Shown here: positions 47,896-56,350 of the stretch, piece by piece | How the letters are laid out: every line of letters starts with the position of its first letter | How positions within the stretch are numbered: the first letter of the stretch is position 1 | From: Candidatus Nomurabacteria bacterium | GTDB taxonomy: Bacteria > Patescibacteria > Paceibacteria > UBA9973 | Length of the DNA stretch: 64,000 nucleotides | Assembly (NCBI GenBank): GCA_023267435.1 | Contig: JAHFNH010000003.1 | Coordinates: 51,842 to 115,841, forward strand | Reading direction: 5' to 3' | Made by a program: the position numbers and the translations under genes | The notes under the pieces: generated by a model | Database searches by the model: none | What the model was told of the DNA's origin: nothing | Seen by the model: the letters and a program-made list of their open reading frames with translations, nothing else

Positions 47896-47926
47896 AAAAA
47901 GACACTGAAATTTCCAATGTCTTTTT
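47896..47926. terminator. bidirectional terminator between comF and the next ORFan
   Basis: AAAAAGACA and TGTCTTTTT form the stem between convergent genes. The loop is long, with a weak inner pairing. Confidence 0.7.
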
Positions 47927-47944
47927 ATTTATTACTCTAATCCC

Positions 47945-48427
47945 TTATTTTTGCTCAGTCATTAATTTTGCAATTATTGGAATAAATTTATTGTCTGGAG
48001 CAACAGATTCACCAATGATACGAGCAGTTTCTAAGAAAACTTCCCAATTATTAAAATTACTCATTGACCCTGAATTGTGGATCGCTATTAACCATAATGT
48101 GCTAATAGCTTCATCAATCATTGATTCATGTCCGGATACACCAGCACAACCATTTATTAATGTTATTGCGCCAGGATACTGTTCTAATGTATCATTTTCA
48201 AATTCCTTAGAGCGTATTTTTCCAAATGACAACGTCTGCATTACTTTTTTAACAGCAAATTGAAAATACTTCATTTGCTTTTCTACAGGAACATCTCCAA
48301 TTTTTTCAACGGTTAATGTATCCCCGTATTTGTAATAATATGCAAGATAAAATCCTTTACACTGAGGTTTAGGATTATCAGGTAAATTTTTAAGAGCTAT
48401 TTCAAGCCTCATTAAAAATTCGTTCAT
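47945..48427 (-). CDS. soluble ORFan, unknown function
   Basis: The product is 160 residues from the ATG at 48427; an in-frame TTG at 48463 would add 12. It is soluble and mostly helical (DMNEFLMRLEIALKN at the start), with a central glycine-bearing stretch INGCAGVSGHES. No family is recognised. It has a consensus-like promoter with a leader of 40-80 bases depending on the start, and a shared terminator. Confidence 0.55.
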   Translation of the reverse strand: MNEFLMRLEIALKNLPDNPKPQCKGFYLAYYYKYGDTLTVEKIGDVPVEKQMKYFQFAVKKVMQTLSFGKIRSKEFENDTLEQYPGAITLINGCAGVSGHESMIDEAISTLWLIAIHNSGSMSNFNNWEVFLETARIIGESVAPDNKFIPIIAKLMTEQK

Positions 48428-48511
48428 ATCGGAGTGAGCCACCGATTTAAAATGTGTTTCCAATTTTCAAAGAATTTATCCTGACAAGCGGATCGCTTTT
48501 GATTCAGATGA

Positions 48512-48541
48512 ATTATAACACAGACCGTACATAAAAGTCAA
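48512..48541 (-). promoter_or_regulatory. consensus-like promoter TTGACT-18-TATAAT
   Basis: The -35 box (48536-48541) and perfect -10 box (48512-48517) drive the ORFan at 47945-48427. The promoter is almost the same in design as that at 11208-11237. Confidence 0.7.
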
Positions 48542-48610
48542 ACAAATAACTGACTTTACTTTTTTATAAAATGTATTACAATTAGTTAAATCAATCAATT
48601 CTTCGTAAAG

Positions 48611-48997
48611 ATGGAAAAAATAAGCGTTTGTATAGAGTTTCTGCGCAAAGGTGCTCACGAAGGCGTTCTTGTCAGCTACAAAGACTGGTTATCAGATCAA
48701 GAGGGGTACTCCTCTCCTTTCATAATAAAATATGACGAAAAGGATGCTTGTTTTAAAATAACTTTTCCCTCAAGAGAAGTTTCAGAAAAACATGCTTCTT
48801 TTTTAGAAAAAGAAAAAACATGCTTCATGGCTATCATCGCATATGATCAATACAATCAGTCTATGACACTAGGAAGACAGGAAATTAAATTAGGCATAGT
48901 CTGTAAATTTAAAAAATTTACAGAAGAAAAAATGGTGATTGAGATCACAAACTTCAATACCGAAGCGATTCCGCCTGAGGTATCAAAGAGAAAATAA
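48611..48997 (+). CDS. soluble ORFan, unknown function
   Basis: The 128-residue soluble protein appears beta-rich (PFIIKYDEKDACFKITF, EIKLGIVCKFKKF), with no signal peptide or membrane helix. A possible promoter (CTGACT-18-TATTAC, 48550-48579) lies upstream, back to back with that of the divergent ORFan. The pair may have been acquired together. No family is recognised. Confidence 0.55.
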   Translation: MEKISVCIEFLRKGAHEGVLVSYKDWLSDQEGYSSPFIIKYDEKDACFKITFPSREVSEKHASFLEKEKTCFMAIIAYDQYNQSMTLGRQEIKLGIVCKFKKFTEEKMVIEITNFNTEAIPPEVSKRK

Positions 48998-49045
48998 AAC
49001 GCAGAAACAAAAAGGAATGACTTAAAAGTTGTTCCTTTTTTATGT

Positions 49046-49051
49046 TATACT
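49046..49051 (+). promoter_or_regulatory. -10 box TATACT, leaderless start of the ATP-grasp gene
   Basis: TATACT lies seven bases before the ATG at 49059. This supports that start over the earlier in-frame one at 49029, which precedes the box. Confidence 0.5.
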
Positions 49052-49058
49052 CATCTTT

Positions 49059-50246
49059 ATGAAACACTGCAAAGATTGCGAACCAGCGCAAACAATACAC
49101 TGGATAGCTTACACTTCTGTCTTGATAGGCTGGCTAAATCAGCCATTTCTCAATTTCATGGAATATGTTTTTAAAAATCCAGCTGAAGCTATTTCACGTA
49201 AAGTCTCCCTGCCTTTTATAAAAACAATGGTCTTTCTAAAGCTCGGTCATTTGTCAGACAAACCCGATGAAAAAGATACTTGGCGTACGAAAGCATTTTG
49301 GGATGAAGCAGAAAGGCGCGGAATAAAAGTACGCGAATTTCATCTAGGTCCGATCAGAGATATTTTCATCGCTAAATACAATGGCAAGACGATTTCCTTC
49401 GACGGATTGCCAAGACCAGAAAAAGAAAATACAAAATCATTGCAGTGGATGGACAATAAAGGAACAATGAAAAAGAAATTCCAAGCCATCAAATTACCCG
49501 TCGCAGATGGCGGAGTGGCTTGGAATCGTTTTCAAGCACTTAATATTTTTGGAAAAATTAGAAAGCCAGTAATTACTAAACCAAATTTAGGATCCAGAAG
49601 CAGACATACAATGATACATCTAGAAACACCAGAAGATTTAATGATTGGATACAGAAAGGCAAAGAAACTCTCCCCTTTCGTTATTGTCGAGGAAGAATTA
49701 AATGGTTATCTTTTCCGTGGAACACTGATTGACGGAAAACTTGTCGGAGTGGTAAAACGCGACCAGCCGGCAATTACAGGCGATGGAGTTCATACTGTGC
49801 GCGAACTTTGGGAAGAAGAAAATAAAAGACCGGAACGCAAGGGACCTATCTTTCATCCAATACTGATAGACCACGAAGCAGAAGTAGAACTTGCTCGACA
49901 AGGTGTAACAATGGAAAGTATTCCAGAAAAAGGAAAAGTTATTACCTTCTCTCAAAAGACGAGTCGAGGATGCGGAGGCACTACCACAGAACTGACAGAA
50001 TTAACCCACCCAGAAAATATAATCATGCTCGAAAGAATTGGAACTTTTTTGGAAAATCCGATTGTTGGAGTCGATTTTATAATAGAAGATATTACCAAAC
50101 CGTGGTTCGAAGAACAGCACTGCGGAATCATAGAATTAAACAGTCTGCCTTTCATAGATCTTCACCACTACCCTCTTTTTGGTAAGCCAAATAATGTTGC
50201 TGGCAAGCTCTGGGATTTAGTCATACCTGAATCTAAAATAGATTAG
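49059..50246 (+). CDS. ATP-grasp ligase (cyanophycin synthetase / glutamate-ligase-like)
   Basis: The protein (395 residues from 49059) starts with a CxxC-type segment (MKHCKDCEPAQ). Its second half resembles the ATP-grasp domain of cyanophycin and glutathione synthetases: KPNLGSRSRHTMIHL, FVIVEEELNGYLFRGTLIDG with VVKRDQPAITGDGVHTVREL, and the metal-binding end IVGVDFIIED ... GIIELNSLPFIDLHHYPLFG. Such enzymes join a carboxylate and an amine using ATP, often building amino-acid side chains or polymers. The substrate is unknown. The P-type ATPase gene follows 34 bases downstream. Confidence 0.8.
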   Translation: MKHCKDCEPAQTIHWIAYTSVLIGWLNQPFLNFMEYVFKNPAEAISRKVSLPFIKTMVFLKLGHLSDKPDEKDTWRTKAFWDEAERRGIKVREFHLGPIRDIFIAKYNGKTISFDGLPRPEKENTKSLQWMDNKGTMKKKFQAIKLPVADGGVAWNRFQALNIFGKIRKPVITKPNLGSRSRHTMIHLETPEDLMIGYRKAKKLSPFVIVEEELNGYLFRGTLIDGKLVGVVKRDQPAITGDGVHTVRELWEEENKRPERKGPIFHPILIDHEAEVELARQGVTMESIPEKGKVITFSQKTSRGCGGTTTELTELTHPENIIMLERIGTFLENPIVGVDFIIEDITKPWFEEQHCGIIELNSLPFIDLHHYPLFGKPNNVAGKLWDLVIPESKID

Positions 50247-50265
50247 TTTTTGAAAAAATAAAAGC

Positions 50266-50271
50266 TATAAT
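50266..50271 (+). promoter_or_regulatory. -10 box TATAAT of the P-type ATPase gene
   Basis: Perfect TATAAT nine bases before the ATG at 50281, giving an almost leaderless message. Confidence 0.5.
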
Positions 50272-50280
50272 GTAACTTGT

Positions 50281-52134
50281 ATGATAGCTAAACTAAGAAG
50301 TTATTCATTTCCAGCGTGGATCGTACTCGCTAGTTGCGTTGTATTAATCATTTCTGGTTTTTTATTTATTTTCGGGAAAAAAGAATTAATTTCTGAAATA
50401 TTTGAAATCAGTATTTTTGTACTCGCTTTGCCTCTTTGGATAAGCATCATCCGCGACATAATAAAAGGGCATTTCGGAGTCGACATCATTGCCGGCGTGG
50501 CAATTTTGGGCGCACTATTGCTTGGACAATTCTTACCTGGGTTAGTAATTATTTTAATGCTCTCCGGCGGACAAACACTCGAAGCATATGCGATGCGCCG
50601 AGCGAGCCTTGAACTGACAAAACTTTTGGAAAAATCTCCCACGCGCGCGACCAAAAAAGAAAACGGTCTTTATATAGAAGTTTCTGTAGATGAAATAAAT
50701 CCAAACGATGAAATTTTAATAAAGTCGGGAGAAATAATTCCTGTCGATGGAATAGTTATCGAAGGAATTTCTTTAATAGATGAATCAAGTCTGACCGGAG
50801 AATCAATACCAGTCGAAAAAATTTCCGGAAGTTTCGTATCTTCTGGAACAGAAAACACAACTGGTAATATTTTGATTCGTGCGACAAAGATAGCGAAGGA
50901 AAGCCGTTATGCCAAAATAGTCTCATTGGTAAAAAGCGCTCAAGAATCTAAAGCTCCGATCGTCCGTCTCGCCGATCAATACGCTGTTGTTTTTACTTTT
51001 ATAACAATTGGAATATCTCTAATTGCCTGGCTTGTATTTCATGACGCAGTGCGAGTTCTGGCTGTGCTTGTAGTCGCTACGCCCTGCCCTCTGATATTAG
51101 CGACGCCGATCGCAATAATTTCCGGAATGAGCCGAGCGGCAAAATCAGGCATTATTGTAAAAAATGGCGGGGCATTAGAAAACCTCGCAAACATCAGAAG
51201 TATCCTTTTTGATAAAACAGGCACGATCACTTTAGGCGTCCCTGAAATTGTAAAAATAGAAAACACAAAAGGAAATCCTAATGAAATTATGAGCATTGCG
51301 GCATCTCTTAATCGCGGATCGTCTCATATTCTGGCACGTTCAATGGTAACTTTCGCTAATAAAGAAAAACTATTTTTCCATGAAACAATTAAATTCAAAG
51401 AATATTTCGGAGAAGGAGTCAGTGGTATTATTGAAGGTAAAAATTATTTTCTCGGCAAGCTGTCATTTTTAAAATCACAAAATATTTCAATTCCATCCGA
51501 AATTGAAAAAGAACATGAAAAAAATAGAGATGATGGGAAGATGTCTGTTTATTTAGCGCGAGAAAAAGAAGTTCTGGGCGCAATAATATTTTCAGACACA
51601 GTAAGAAAAGACGCGGAAGGAATATTCCAAAAACTAACTTCTGAATATAATATTTCCTGCGCGATGGTTACCGGAGATCATGAAAATGTTGCACAGAGAA
51701 TAGCTGATAGTATTGGTATAAAAAAAGTCTACGCTGATTGCCTGCCGGAAGAAAAAGTTTCAATTGTTAAAAAAACAAATAAAGAAAACGGGCCAGTGGC
51801 TATGGTTGGCGACGGTATCAACGATGCTCCAGCGCTTGCGCAAGCAGACGTCGGCATTGCCATGGCGACACACGGTGATACAGCGACAGTCTACGCTTCT
51901 GATATGGTTATCATTCATAGCTCCATCAAACGCGTAGCAGATATATATCAAATCGCGCGAAAAACTATCATCATCGCCAAACAAGGAATACTTGTCGGCA
52001 TTGGACTTTCAATCTGCGCTATGATATTGGCAACACTCGGGTTCATCAATCCCCTTTCCGGCGCGCTTCTACAGGAAGGAATAGATGTCCTCGTTATTCT
52101 AAGCGCACTCAGAGTTTCAAGAATAGTTATATAA
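50281..52134 (+). CDS. P1B-type heavy-metal-translocating ATPase with TPC motif
   Basis: The 617-residue pump has the actuator motif TGES (172-175), phosphorylation site DKTGT (Asp311), MVTGDHENVA and GDGINDAPALAQADVG, and about eight membrane helices. The transmembrane metal motif is TPCP (267-270), not CPC. The family's HP dipeptide is altered to SHI (His349-Ile350). No N-terminal metal-binding domain is present. P1B pumps export transition metals; TPC/SPC-type motifs have been associated with cobalt, zinc or iron rather than copper, but specificity here is inference. Confidence 0.9.
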   Translation: MIAKLRSYSFPAWIVLASCVVLIISGFLFIFGKKELISEIFEISIFVLALPLWISIIRDIIKGHFGVDIIAGVAILGALLLGQFLPGLVIILMLSGGQTLEAYAMRRASLELTKLLEKSPTRATKKENGLYIEVSVDEINPNDEILIKSGEIIPVDGIVIEGISLIDESSLTGESIPVEKISGSFVSSGTENTTGNILIRATKIAKESRYAKIVSLVKSAQESKAPIVRLADQYAVVFTFITIGISLIAWLVFHDAVRVLAVLVVATPCPLILATPIAIISGMSRAAKSGIIVKNGGALENLANIRSILFDKTGTITLGVPEIVKIENTKGNPNEIMSIAASLNRGSSHILARSMVTFANKEKLFFHETIKFKEYFGEGVSGIIEGKNYFLGKLSFLKSQNISIPSEIEKEHEKNRDDGKMSVYLAREKEVLGAIIFSDTVRKDAEGIFQKLTSEYNISCAMVTGDHENVAQRIADSIGIKKVYADCLPEEKVSIVKKTNKENGPVAMVGDGINDAPALAQADVGIAMATHGDTATVYASDMVIIHSSIKRVADIYQIARKTIIIAKQGILVGIGLSICAMILATLGFINPLSGALLQEGIDVLVILSALRVSRIVI

Positions 52135-52154
52135 AAAGTAAAATTGCAAATAAA

Positions 52155-52188
52155 AAAACCATAGAGTCCGGAGAACTCATATGGTTTT
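52155..52188. terminator. bidirectional terminator after the P-type ATPase gene
   Basis: AAAACCATA/TATGGTTTT and an inner GAGT/ACTC with one bulge form the stem between convergent genes. Confidence 0.75.
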
Positions 52189-52206
52189 GATTAATTTTTC
52201 TACTTT

Positions 52207-53058
52207 TTAGGAAGCATGGCTGGCGTTCAACGCAACAATAGTTCTATCCACCTCACTCAGTTTTACAAGAGTGAAAGCTGTAAATCCACCCATGATCAAA
52301 CGGGTGGCAACAGTGTTTATTTTTGGATTATTATTGCTATTGAAATAGGTTTCCTGTTTTTTAAGCTCATTAGCAAAAGCCACGATGTCTTTCACTGAAC
52401 AATTTATCTTTTGTGAAATAAAATCTTTCTGCTCGATGACCGCATCGGCAAATTCTATTTTATTTACAAAAGTAGTGTCATGAGTAAGGCAGGCAATAAA
52501 TTCTATCAAATCAGTCAAGGTCAGGGTTATTTTTTTCATACCCAACTGTTCTGCCATATACGGATATTGGTCAGAAATCTCCTTAATCTTAGAATTTATT
52601 GTTACTGCAAAAACATTGATCCATTTTACCGATAAACTTTTTAACACCTTGCTGATCGATGATTTTTGGAATTCCAGGTGTTCAACCGGTGTAGTTGAAA
52701 CGGTTTCAAAAATAAACTTAAAGGGCGCTGCTGTGCTAATTTTAGCAAGCCATTTAATAACACTGATTCCGTTAGCTTCATTGTACACCATGTAATAGTA
52801 AGCGATTAACTCAGCCTTTTCTTTTGAAAGAGTTGGCGTTTCTCCCTTTTTAAAATAATCAAGCAACGCTTGAAACATTCCGGGATCAATACCAAATTTG
52901 ATCATTTTTTCTCTTTCTTCTTTAAACCGGGCAATTATTTTTTCTGAGGAAAATCCCACCATGATGGCGAAAATAAAAAGTGCTACTTTTGCAACTGCGG
53001 GCTTAATTTCTGTTCTGATTAATGTTCCTGTAGTAGAAACTGATTTTGTTTTGTTCAT
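52207..53058 (-). CDS. membrane-anchored ORFan, unknown function
   Basis: The 283-residue protein has one hydrophobic segment near the N-terminus (about residues 17-36, AVAKVALFIFAIMVGF) and a long helical soluble domain. No catalytic motif is visible. About 220 bases of non-coding DNA precede it, including an extended hairpin at 53136-53180. It would be anchored in the inner membrane; the orientation is unclear. Confidence 0.55.
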   Translation of the reverse strand: MNKTKSVSTTGTLIRTEIKPAVAKVALFIFAIMVGFSSEKIIARFKEEREKMIKFGIDPGMFQALLDYFKKGETPTLSKEKAELIAYYYMVYNEANGISVIKWLAKISTAAPFKFIFETVSTTPVEHLEFQKSSISKVLKSLSVKWINVFAVTINSKIKEISDQYPYMAEQLGMKKITLTLTDLIEFIACLTHDTTFVNKIEFADAVIEQKDFISQKINCSVKDIVAFANELKKQETYFNSNNNPKINTVATRLIMGGFTAFTLVKLSEVDRTIVALNASHAS

Positions 53059-53135
53059 AAGATTTGAATTTAAAGTTTATAGTTTTGAATTGTCGACATA
53101 CTGTGTCGTCCAGGCAATGCATAACTCCGGATTAT

Positions 53136-53180
53136 GAAAAGCACGCACAGCACCAGAACCTGATGCGATCCGTGCTTTTC
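53136..53180 (-). terminator. long hairpin in the 53059-53282 gap
   Basis: GAAAAGCACG/CGTGCTTTTC form an outer 10-base-pair stem. Inside, GCATCAG/CTGGTGC pair with one wobble on the minus strand over the loop GTT. It lies downstream of the 53283-53780 gene and upstream of the ORFan. The flank lacks a long T run, so it may be a terminator or a structured leader. Nothing else is seen in this 224-base gap. Confidence 0.45.
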
Positions 53181-53282
53181 ACGATCCAATACAATTTAAA
53201 TTATTTTTCAAAGAACCACAGAATAACACCTTAGCAAGATTCTAAGATTTTGTAAAGAGTTATCAAGAGAAATAAGAGAAAT

Positions 53283-53780
53283 TTATTTTATTTTATCTAT
53301 AGTGACTTCTGAATCAGGATTGTAAGCATCCGGATCCATCGTAAGATGAGAGATATATTTTTCTTGCACCACAAAATCTCCTAAAAATTTAATAAAATCA
53401 GCCTTGTGTTCTGTCTCGCCATTTTCAGCAAAATGATCCACAGGGTGTTCCTCGGGAGTAAACTCATAATGCCCTCTTATTTCCCCGTCTTCAAAAACAC
53501 GCAAATGATATTGTCTGCTGAAGCTTTCTAGTTTGCGCCACGACAACACCTGGCCCGTATCAGTCCAAGCCACGAAATGATTTCCGAATCCCCATTTCTC
53601 ATTCAAATGTTTTTTTAAACCCCCTAATGTTTTGTGCGGAGCCAACCAGCCGAGATGATATTTTTGTCTTTTTTTCTCATGCCAGACAAGACCCCATTTC
53701 AACAAATCTTTCTGAAGCATCGGGAAAAATCTATATATTCCTCGCCATATTTTTTGTTTTAATTTTTCAAAAAAAGTCAT
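53283..53780 (-). CDS. soluble protein, unknown function
   Basis: The 165-residue protein is rich in aromatic residues and histidine (WGLVWHEKKRQKYHLGWLAP, FGNHFVAWTDTGQVLSW). After a basic amphipathic start (FEKLKQKIWRGIYRFF), it has an acidic second half with HYEFTPEEHPVDHF. The conserved-looking HLGWL and GHYEFTPEEHP segments suggest a compact domain, but I do not recognise it. The start lies 15 bases after the histidine kinase gene, so it is probably its operon partner. Confidence 0.6.
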   Translation of the reverse strand: MTFFEKLKQKIWRGIYRFFPMLQKDLLKWGLVWHEKKRQKYHLGWLAPHKTLGGLKKHLNEKWGFGNHFVAWTDTGQVLSWRKLESFSRQYHLRVFEDGEIRGHYEFTPEEHPVDHFAENGETEHKADFIKFLGDFVVQEKYISHLTMDPDAYNPDSEVTIDKIK

Positions 53781-53795
53781 AATATAATAAATTAT

Positions 53796-55751
53796 TTAAT
53801 TGAGTGGCAAAGAGACAAAGAAAATGGTCTTGCCTTTTTCAGAATCAAACCAAATTTTTCCGCCAAGAATATTTACATATTCATGGCAAATAAATAATCC
53901 CAAACCCGCACCAACAATTTCAGTCGTATCAAAATTATTACCTCTAAAAAACTTGGTAAATATTATGCTTTGCTGTTCAGGAGGAATGCCAATGCCATTA
54001 TCCTTAAACGATAAAATAATATTCTTTTTATTTTCATCTATCGAAACTCTAATATCTATCTCTCCTTCGGGTTTATTGTAATTAATAGCGTTTTCAATCA
54101 ATTCAATAAAAACCTGTTCGAGAAGCTTCGGATCTGTCTTGATCTCAGCTAAATATGAAATGCCTTCTGTCTTAATGATTATGTTAGATTTGTCTGCTTT
54201 TTCTTTTAAAGAACTGACAGCTGTTTCAAACAAATTCGCCAAATTTACATTTTTATAAGACGGCAAAATATTTTTTTGATCAATTATCGAAACAGTATAA
54301 AGCTGAGAAACAAGCTTTTGCGTGCTCTTTATCGACTGGTGGGCAATATTCAGCTTATCCTTAATTTTAACCATATCTTTTTCTTCTATCGCCTGATCTA
54401 TGCTCCATAATGCCTTAGTGACAGGAGTATTTAGTTGATGAGAAGCATAAGCAAAATCAGATTTAAGTGTCCTGCTTTCTTTCTCTTCGGAAGAATTTCT
54501 GAAAACAATTATTGCGCCTGTTACATTTCCAGCATCGTCAAAGACCGGCGCGGCGCTATCACCGACAGGTATGTCATTGCCAGCTTTGTCGACAAAAAAT
54601 GAAGGATTTTTCATAAAAATAACCTTACCAAAAAGCATCGCGTCTTCTATGAAAGAAATATTTTCTGAACGATCTTTTTCATGCATAAATTTTATGAATT
54701 TTCTAAGCGGTTGACCGATCACTTCCTGCTCTTGCCAGCCAGTGAGCAAAGTTGCAGCATTGTTGAATAAAGTAACATTCCATTCCCTGTCGATGGCAAC
54801 AACCCCGTCTCCAATACTAGCTAACAGTATTTCATTTTTTTTCTTTTCTTGAATTAATTTTTCATCAGCTAATTGACGCATTTTTTCTAATTCATAAAGC
54901 ACAGAACCTATCCACCAAATAAATGGGAAAAGTACCATAATGATACCAACAATAGAAAGGGACATTGAAAATTCATGCGGAAATATTCCTCTTCTTCTAA
55001 GAAGAATATCTAAATATCCAAAAAGGGACGGAAAAAAGAAGGCTGGAGGAATTAATTTACGTGTAACAATTCCAGCAGTAGTTTCTGTTGATAGAAAAAT
55101 CATCAATCCTTGATCAGGAAAACTAAACAACATTCCAACAGACAAAAGCATAAAGGAAATTGCGGTGTTTAATGCCATAGGAATATAATTAACAATTCCA
55201 ATAAAATTTTTCACGCCATATAAATATCCTAAAAAGGCAAGAAAACCTATAAAAAAAGAAATTACAGAAAATAATTGTGCATATTTTTTATCATTTTTTT
55301 TATAAAGTAAAATTAACGATATTCCAGCAATTAAAAAACTTAGAGCTGTATTAGGAGCCATACGATTTGTCTGACCCGTTACCAGAGCCTCTGCATTTAA
55401 TTGTTGGCTAAAAAAATAGTTGTCTAAATGAATATCTTTGTTTAATAAGACTCCACTAAATTTTAACAAACCAATAAAGAAAACTAATAATGCACAAGTT
55501 AACCCAACATAAAAAATAACCTTCTTCCCCTTTTCATTAGTGCAACACATAAGAGATATCCCAGAAAGAATGAAAGCAATAGCAGTAAGAGGATTCATGG
55601 ATACTAAACCAGAAAACACAGACTTCATGAATTGGTTATCTAAAAAATAGCCCAAAATAACGGAACTACCCAAAAAAACAACAACAATACCTAAAAAAAA
55701 TGAAACTCTTTTAAATAAAGTGACAAAATTTTTGTTGTTTCTTTCAATCAT
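53796..55751 (-). CDS. membrane sensor histidine kinase with PAS domain
   Basis: The 651-residue kinase has about eight N-terminal membrane helices (residues 10-290) in place of a classical extracellular sensor. A PAS domain follows (about 305-420, ILLASIGDGVVAIDREWNVT), then the HisKA phosphoacceptor helix (FAYASHQLNTPVTKALW) and the ATPase domain with the N box ELIENAINY, DNGIGIP and GAGLGLFI. The membrane block probably senses something in or at the membrane. Leaderless-type promoter upstream. Likely partners are the receiver proteins further upstream. Confidence 0.92.
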   Translation of the reverse strand: MIERNNKNFVTLFKRVSFFLGIVVVFLGSSVILGYFLDNQFMKSVFSGLVSMNPLTAIAFILSGISLMCCTNEKGKKVIFYVGLTCALLVFFIGLLKFSGVLLNKDIHLDNYFFSQQLNAEALVTGQTNRMAPNTALSFLIAGISLILLYKKNDKKYAQLFSVISFFIGFLAFLGYLYGVKNFIGIVNYIPMALNTAISFMLLSVGMLFSFPDQGLMIFLSTETTAGIVTRKLIPPAFFFPSLFGYLDILLRRRGIFPHEFSMSLSIVGIIMVLFPFIWWIGSVLYELEKMRQLADEKLIQEKKKNEILLASIGDGVVAIDREWNVTLFNNAATLLTGWQEQEVIGQPLRKFIKFMHEKDRSENISFIEDAMLFGKVIFMKNPSFFVDKAGNDIPVGDSAAPVFDDAGNVTGAIIVFRNSSEEKESRTLKSDFAYASHQLNTPVTKALWSIDQAIEEKDMVKIKDKLNIAHQSIKSTQKLVSQLYTVSIIDQKNILPSYKNVNLANLFETAVSSLKEKADKSNIIIKTEGISYLAEIKTDPKLLEQVFIELIENAINYNKPEGEIDIRVSIDENKKNIILSFKDNGIGIPPEQQSIIFTKFFRGNNFDTTEIVGAGLGLFICHEYVNILGGKIWFDSEKGKTIFFVSLPLN

Positions 55752-55757
55752 TTTTCT

Positions 55758-55763
55758 ATTATA
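55758..55763 (-). promoter_or_regulatory. -10 box TATAAT, leaderless start of the 53796-55751 kinase gene
   Basis: Perfect TATAAT six bases before the ATG at 55751. Confidence 0.6.
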
Positions 55764-55803
55764 TCAAAAAACGTGGCAAAAAAGAAAATATATTCAAAAA
55801 TTG

Positions 55804-55892
55804 CGGAGCCGGGGAGATTCGAACTCCCGAGGGGTTTTGAAGCCCCTGCCTCTTTAGCAAAGAGGTACGTTAGACCACTCTGACACGGCTCC
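55804..55892 (-). tRNA. tRNA-Ser (anticodon GCT)
   Basis: The minus strand gives acceptor arm GGAGCCG/CGGCTCC, anticodon stem-loop CCTCT-TTGCTAA-AGAGG (anticodon GCT for AGC/AGU), a long variable arm and T-arm GTTCGAATC. The discriminator base is G. CCA is not fully encoded. It separates two kinase genes. Confidence 0.93.
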
Positions 55893-55937
55893 TGACCCAG
55901 ATACTTTATCACACTTTCTCAATTTTTATAAATTAGT

Positions 55938-56330
55938 TTATTTTGCACTATTCAAATGCTTTTTAACTCTTTCGACAATATGATTCAAATCAGTTTGTCC
56001 TTTCATAATGTATTCCAATATATTGTACTCGGAGACTTTTTTAAGCGTATCGACTCCCGCAGAAACAGAGACGACAACCACCGGAATATTTTTATAATTC
56101 TCGTTGTTTTTAATAATTTCCAAGAATTTCAATCCGCCCATGCCAGGCATAAGCAGATCAAGCCAGATCAAATCAATAGGTTTGGTCTTTTCCAAGACTT
56201 GCAACGCTTCCTCTCCAGAGCTTGCAGTAATAGTATCAAAACCATCTTTTTCCAGCTTGTGCGTAATCACATGCAAAAGGCTTGGTTCATCTTCAACAAC
56301 GAGTATTAATTTTTTTATTTCCTTGGCCAT
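55938..56330 (-). CDS. stand-alone receiver-domain response regulator
   Basis: The 130-residue protein is a single receiver: acidic pair VVEDEPSLL, phosphoacceptor Asp in DLIWLDLLMPGMGGLKFL, VVVSVS and the lysine in EYIMKGQTD. No DNA-binding domain follows. It begins 20 bases after the PAS-kinase gene (56351-58021), so it is probably phosphorylated by that kinase and acts by protein contact. Confidence 0.92.
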   Translation of the reverse strand: MAKEIKKLILVVEDEPSLLHVITHKLEKDGFDTITASSGEEALQVLEKTKPIDLIWLDLLMPGMGGLKFLEIIKNNENYKNIPVVVVSVSAGVDTLKKVSEYNILEYIMKGQTDLNHIVERVKKHLNSAK

Positions 56331-56350
56331 ATATTTTTAATTATGAATAA

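Noticed and set aside
48476..48658. 60-residue minus-strand ORF between two ORFans
   Set aside because: It overlaps the start of the plus-strand gene at 48611 and the strong minus-strand promoter at 48512-48541, and has no family resemblance. It is most likely a chance open frame.
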